A DNA stretch of 64,000 bases from Emydura subglobosa. Its lineage: Eukaryota; Chordata; Testudines; Chelidae. Position 1 is the stretch's first letter; each line of letters begins with the position of its first letter. The stretch is from the NCBI GenBank assembly GCA_007922225.1, contig ML679941.1, positions 59,615,079 through 59,679,078 of the forward strand. Direction: 5' to 3'. The notes under the pieces were generated by a model. The model saw only the letters and a list, made by a program, of their open reading frames with translations, did not search any database and was not told where the DNA came from. The translations under genes and the position numbers were made by a program. This document shows, in pieces, positions 59,828 through 64,000 of this stretch.

Positions 59828-61809
59828 TGGGTCAGCCTTTCTTTGGAAAAAGTCTCAAATTATTCATTGGCAAGTATAAAGGAGCAGTAAGGAAGTGTTT
59901 AGGTTTACGGGGAATAATAAGAGATGCACTTTTCTATGTATGATTCTTTCAGACTGACAACTGTTCTCTTCATAGTCTATGTAATCAATCCTTTTTGAAT
60001 AGTATATTCTCAGTAGACTCAGACCCTGGGCTTCATTTTTGTATATTGGTTTCCTGTATATGATTTGAATTACACTCAATCATGCAATTCCAGAAAAATG
60101 TCAATTTATTGTAGTTATTCAGAAGTTCACCTACTGAGGATATTATGTATGGGGATGAAAGACGTACTATTTAGATAGTTGCTTCAGTAACCTATAAGGT
60201 CAGATGCAACTCACTCCCATGTCCCTCTCCCCATCACTTCCCATTTTTTTCATTAGATTTTATCCAATCAGTTTATGCCACATTTAACTTTCTTGCTGTG
60301 TATCTCTGTGGCTCTGTCAGCAAATGAGGAATGCTGCTAATATGTATTCAGAATGATTCTTACCAGTAGCAGTCTCAAAACCAAATACATCTCCCATTGA
60401 ATCAGTGATAGTCATGTATGTGGATCTGGGGCAGACAGTTTAAGGCCAGTTGGGAGCTCTTGATATTTGGCTTCATGAGAATGTATGCATTTCCACATGT
60501 AAGCAGGATGATGTCTCCTGAAACATATTGATGTAGACATAATTTCTCATGTTGATCTGAACTCCTAGCGCCTCAGACTGTTGTTCGAAGGAGGCAGGAG
60601 GAGCTGGATGACTTCCAAATGTAAGCCACTGCATTGTGCGAGAGAGTCTGGCGGACCAGCCAGCTGGCATAACTACAATGCTTTTGTAGCTTCCTATTCA
60701 CATTGGATAGAAACCACTGTAAAGACTGCATCAGTTGAACAAGAGGATTTGTTCCCAGGTGTTACAACTATATATATAGATGCAAGTGCTTCAAGGTCAA
60801 AATATTTCAGTTAATGGTTTCTTGCAAAGCTTTTTCATTTATTCAGCCAAGACTTTGTTGTGCATGGTTTCTACTCAAAACCATTAACCAAGACCTTTCC
60901 CCTGCAATAGGTCCTGAGGAGCCCCTCTGGGTTTCAGAGTTTGTAATGAAAGTTTCAGATGATTAGAAAGGGTTAGATGTTCATGAGTGGATGTTAGGAT
61001 GACCAGATGATAGGAAGAGATGTTATTTCTTTGTAACCTTTTAACATAAAAGCAATAACATTATTAGATTACATATGTGTATAGGATGTTCAGGTACATA
61101 CAGTTTACTACTTTTATTTCAGGGGCAATGCTAACCGTAAACAGCTAAACAGTAAAATGTGATGAAAGTATGTAAATCTGTTGGCCATTTCAGAAAGTGG
61201 CAAAAGGTTGAAGATTAAATCCACAATTCTTTTTGGCAGAGGTTCAAAATATTAAGATTTGTAAACTTCAGACTATAAAATGAGTGGGCAGCCTGCTATT
61301 AAAAAACAAAACATAACTGTGTACTATTTGCTGGCAGGCTGTTCTAAAATGCCTTGATTTTACAGCGGCAGGCATTTTATAATATATCAATACAAAGAGG
61401 TGTTGTAAGGATATTGTAGTTGAGAGAGGGGGAAAAGAAAAAGGCAAGAGAATTTACTGCATTTCAATAATTACAAAATAATCTAGGCAATTGCTATTTA
61501 AAGAGATTTTTTTATGTTGATGATATTCCATTTTAATTATTGGGTTGAAGTCAGGAAAAAATAGTTTTAAACATGGAGTTGAAGTCACTGAAAGATGACA
61601 ACTAGATTAACAGTGGGTAAAAAAAAAAAAAGATTTTCTGCTGAATGCTCCTGTGTTTTTGATACATCTATTTATTAAAATAAGGAAAGCTATTGTATTT
61701 GAATCAGCAGCTGACTATCAAATGTTTAAAATTATTTACAGTGCATGGACAACTAATAGATTTTCTACAAAACTTGCATCATTCCGTTTAGGTTTTTGAA
61801 GCCTACTGA
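59828..61809. other. Intronic sequence, nothing recognised
   Basis: Apart from a run of 14 A near 61619, no repeat or exon was identified. Confidence 0.3.
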
Positions 61810-61965
61810 TTGAGACCCAGAATCAGCAACGCACTTAAAGGGTTAAGCCCCAATGAGCTCCACAGGACTTAGAAACATGTTTAAAATTAAGGATGTGCTT
61901 AGGTATTGTGCTAAATAGGGATCAACTTAAGCATGTATGCAAGTGCTTTGCTGAATCAGGGCTTG
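61810..61965. repeat. Fold-back interspersed repeat
   Basis: gaatcagcaacgcacttaaa at the left is mirrored by tgcaagtgctttgctgaatc at the right. The inner ends include aagccccaatgagctccaca and ggatgtgcttaggtattgtg. Confidence 0.55.
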
Positions 61966-62786
61966 AAAGAGTAGCTACTGATTGTTCTCCGGTTAGAGTA
62001 AAAGTAAGGTACTAGGAAGAGGAATAGTCTGATTTTCAGGTCTCCTTTAATACAGCCAAAACCACTTTTGTTTATAATTGCTTAAAAAAAAATCCTGAGT
62101 GTTACCTAATAATGGGAATGTCAGTTGTAGTTCCATAGGTGAATTGAGTTTTGCACTTAAATCAGAGATTCAACAGTTCTGTTACATATGAAGAATACAG
62201 TGTAACCTATCCGAAATTACACCACTTGCTTTTTAAGTAAAGAATGAAAACTGAGGGACGTGGTTTAAGGGACAGGTGGATGTGAGAAGCTAAGGTAAAC
62301 TAGCCATTACGCTTTAGCTGGTTTGAGTATCCAGAGTGCACTGGTGAATCTGGCCCTAAAAATCAGTTGTTGTTTTTTTTAAATTCCAAGTTTGATACTG
62401 CAGATTTTCAAATAATTTTAAATACCACTTGGTAACAGTCTATTTGGCTTTCTTGTTTAGCATTCACTTTTGAAATTTATAATATATTTTAAAAACACAA
62501 GGAAATAAAAACCGTGTAAAGATAGAGTTAAGGCTAAAGGCAGATATCAGTAATGTAGGATAAAATACATTACAAGGATGTAGTAATTATTGTCTAAACA
62601 AATATTGTATGCCCAGGAAGTTGAGTGGACTGGGACAGAGTTTAGAGTAATCAGGATTACAAAAATGTGTATGTACTAATCATAATTGTATGGTTATTTC
62701 ATGGTATTCCTACATGCCAGAGTTAAGGTTGTTCAGGTATATTAGCTGTGCATTTCTATATTTTAACCTGTTTAATTTTCTTTTAA
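61966..62786. other. Intronic sequence, nothing recognised
   Basis: No exon or repeat identified. Confidence 0.3.
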
Positions 62787-62977
62787 TGTGGGAGGTTAAA
62801 GTGCAGTGTTTTCCCATTTAATCCTAGAATGCTGTCCCTGGGCTAAATCCTGAGGCCCTTCTGTGTAGTTGGAATGGATAACTGTGTAGATTGTCCCTCA
62901 GACAGGTGGCCTCCCTGGAGAGGCTGTTAGCCTGATGTGCAAGGATTGTTAGAGGGGATGTTCCCTTTGAAGCGAGG
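62787..62977 (+). repeat. 191-bp direct duplication, copy 1
   Basis: The 191 bp starting tgtgggaggttaaagtgcag and ending ttccctttgaagcgagg recur at 63198-63388. I count two mismatches by eye (tagttgg/tagctgg and ggtggcc/ggtgggc), about 99 percent identity. Confidence 0.9.
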
Positions 62978-63197
62978 CATAAAGCTGTTGCTTGAATGAA
63001 CATTTGCCAAAACACTAAACTGGTAATCCCTGATTTACAAATTTCATGAGTCTTAATTTGATTCTGATTATCCTATAAAACCAAGTAATTGGATGATTTT
63101 TGTCTTTAATGTAATTCCAGGGTGATTAGAAGAAGAGAAATTCAGTAACCTTAATTCTCTGTACAGTTAACATTACTGTACCCTCTGTGCTGGCCAG

Positions 63198-63388
63198 TGT
63201 GGGAGGTTAAAGTGCAGTGTTTTCCCATTTAATCCTAGAATGCTGTCCCTGGGCTAAATCCTGAGGCCCTTCTGTGTAGCTGGAATGGATAACTGTGTAG
63301 ATTGTCCCTCAGACAGGTGGGCTCCCTGGAGAGGCTGTTAGCCTGATGTGCAAGGATTGTTAGAGGGGATGTTCCCTTTGAAGCGAGG
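63198..63388 (+). repeat. 191-bp direct duplication, copy 2
   Basis: Second copy, offset by exactly 411 bp and separated from copy 1 by 220 bp of sequence that is not repeated. Flanks differ (copy 1 continues cataaagctg, copy 2 continues tgtagacttg). Confidence 0.9.
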
Positions 63389-63950
63389 TGTAGACTTGCT
63401 CAAGGGAATGTAGGGAAGTTATACAAATGAAAACCTTGTGCCTTCCACCAAGCACCTCTCCCTAGATCTTGGTCTTCTTCCGAGCCCTCTTATCCACTTG
63501 GAGCTAGGAAGGATACAGTAATCCTCAGATGCAAGGAGAGTGGTGTTGGAACTGGAGTTCCTATATTCAAAAAATAAACACATTTGTATCTGGGTTTGTC
63601 AGAGGGTGGCTGGCCCTTATGAAGGGAGATAAGTCCCAGCTCACCTGTGCTATAGCTAATTTGATTCCTCAGGTGGGGAGAATTCAGCAAGTCATGTTGA
63701 CTACACCAAGATTTTGGGAAGTTATTAAAACAGATGCCCATGGTTAGTCAAGGAAAAAAACTGCAGACTGAAGCTCTAGGGAGAAAGGGTTTCCAGAATT
63801 AATCCCGGAGGAAAGGAGCTGGGGCTGGGTAAGAAGACCCAGCTGCAAATTCTGTTTGCTTTTGGTAAGAAAGCAGGCCAGGCCTGGCATCTTCTCCAGG
63901 TGCTTAGAAAGCAGGACAGGACAGTACCTCAGTACGAGGGGTTGTGCCTA
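63389..63950. other. Terminal part of the window, unassigned
   Basis: Less AT-rich and with repeat-like phrasing (ggagctggggctgggtaaga, gaaagcaggccaggcctggc), perhaps an LTR fragment cut by the window edge. No coding domain. Confidence 0.25.
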
Positions 63951-63994
63951 GTTTAAGGCAGGCTGGAAGAGTGTTTAAGGCAGGCTGGAAGAGT
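63951..63994. repeat. 22-bp tandem repeat
   Basis: Two identical adjacent 22-bp copies beginning gtttaaggcaggctggaaga and ending gt, at 63951-63972 and 63973-63994. The array could continue beyond the window. Confidence 0.85.
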
Positions 63995-64000
63995 TTTGGT

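Noticed and set aside
62787..63388. Direct repeats considered as LTRs of a tiny retroelement
   Set aside because: The repeat ends lack TG...CA, no target duplication flanks the pair, and the 220-bp interior has no primer-binding or polypurine site. A local duplication fits better, though the LTR option is left for a genome-wide search.
1..64000. tRNA and rRNA genes
   Set aside because: Only SINE-embedded, degraded tRNA-like promoter words were seen. None forms a complete cloverleaf.

Overview
The window looks like intronic DNA of a reptile, most probably a turtle. It is AT-rich and intron-poor in coding sequence. It is strewn with decayed CR1 LINEs, MIR-type tRNA-derived SINEs, hAT and other non-autonomous DNA transposons, Penelope-like element (PLE) fragments and LTR candidates. 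Several sequence families here (the PLE inverted arms reading 'gactaacaaatttctgcagg', the CR1 3' UTR variant, and the fold-back repeats around 'gaagtcaatgg') are ones I associate from memory with turtle and other sauropsid genomes. That lineage call is inference, not a database result. There is no bacterial-type gene organisation, no tRNA or rRNA gene and no CRISPR array.

The only host coding sequence I can support is one short exon near the left end (1048-1119, + strand). It has 24 codons, an in-frame stop upstream and a consensus splice donor directly after the last codon. Its C-terminal residues (..LEDQKK, then the intron) resemble the alternative short N-terminus of neuron navigator proteins, where the next exon begins IYTDW (calponin-homology domain). 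I therefore read it as an alternative first exon of NAV3, or less likely NAV2. The remaining roughly 63 kb would be the first intron of that transcript. I found no second exon in the window.

Layout: 1-1047 is upstream/5' UTR with short upstream ORFs, and 1048-1119 is the exon. From 1120 to 9 kb the sequence is mostly unique intron with a CR1 tail and fold-back repeats. At 8.8-9.5 kb a MITE sits inside a MIR SINE, next to a probable solo LTR. From 10 to 14.7 kb there are PLE fragments and SINE pieces. At 17.7-18.8 kb a CR1 copy is split by a hAT MITE with a perfect 8-bp target-site duplication (TSD). At 25.6-26.4 kb lies a PLE 3' fragment with a GIY-YIG endonuclease reading frame, inverted arms and a 13-bp TSD. 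At 26.9-27.5 kb there is an LTR-like stretch. At 35.6 kb there is an L2-like fragment. At 38.9-41.8 kb there is a nest in which a non-LTR retrotransposon lies inside an LTR-like element, followed by a CpG-rich MITE. A CR1 3' end lies at 44.5-45.6 kb, a possible DIRS-like relic at 46 kb, another CR1 3' end at 50.8-51.3 kb, a hAT copy next to a SINE at 53.8-54.3 kb, a G-quadruplex motif and a 45-bp tandem repeat at 57.4-57.7 kb, and a very recent 191-bp direct duplication at 62.8-63.4 kb.

Nothing in the window amounts to a convincing new biological system. The most interesting items are the candidate alternative NAV exon, the datable nested insertions, the PLE fragment and the young duplication.
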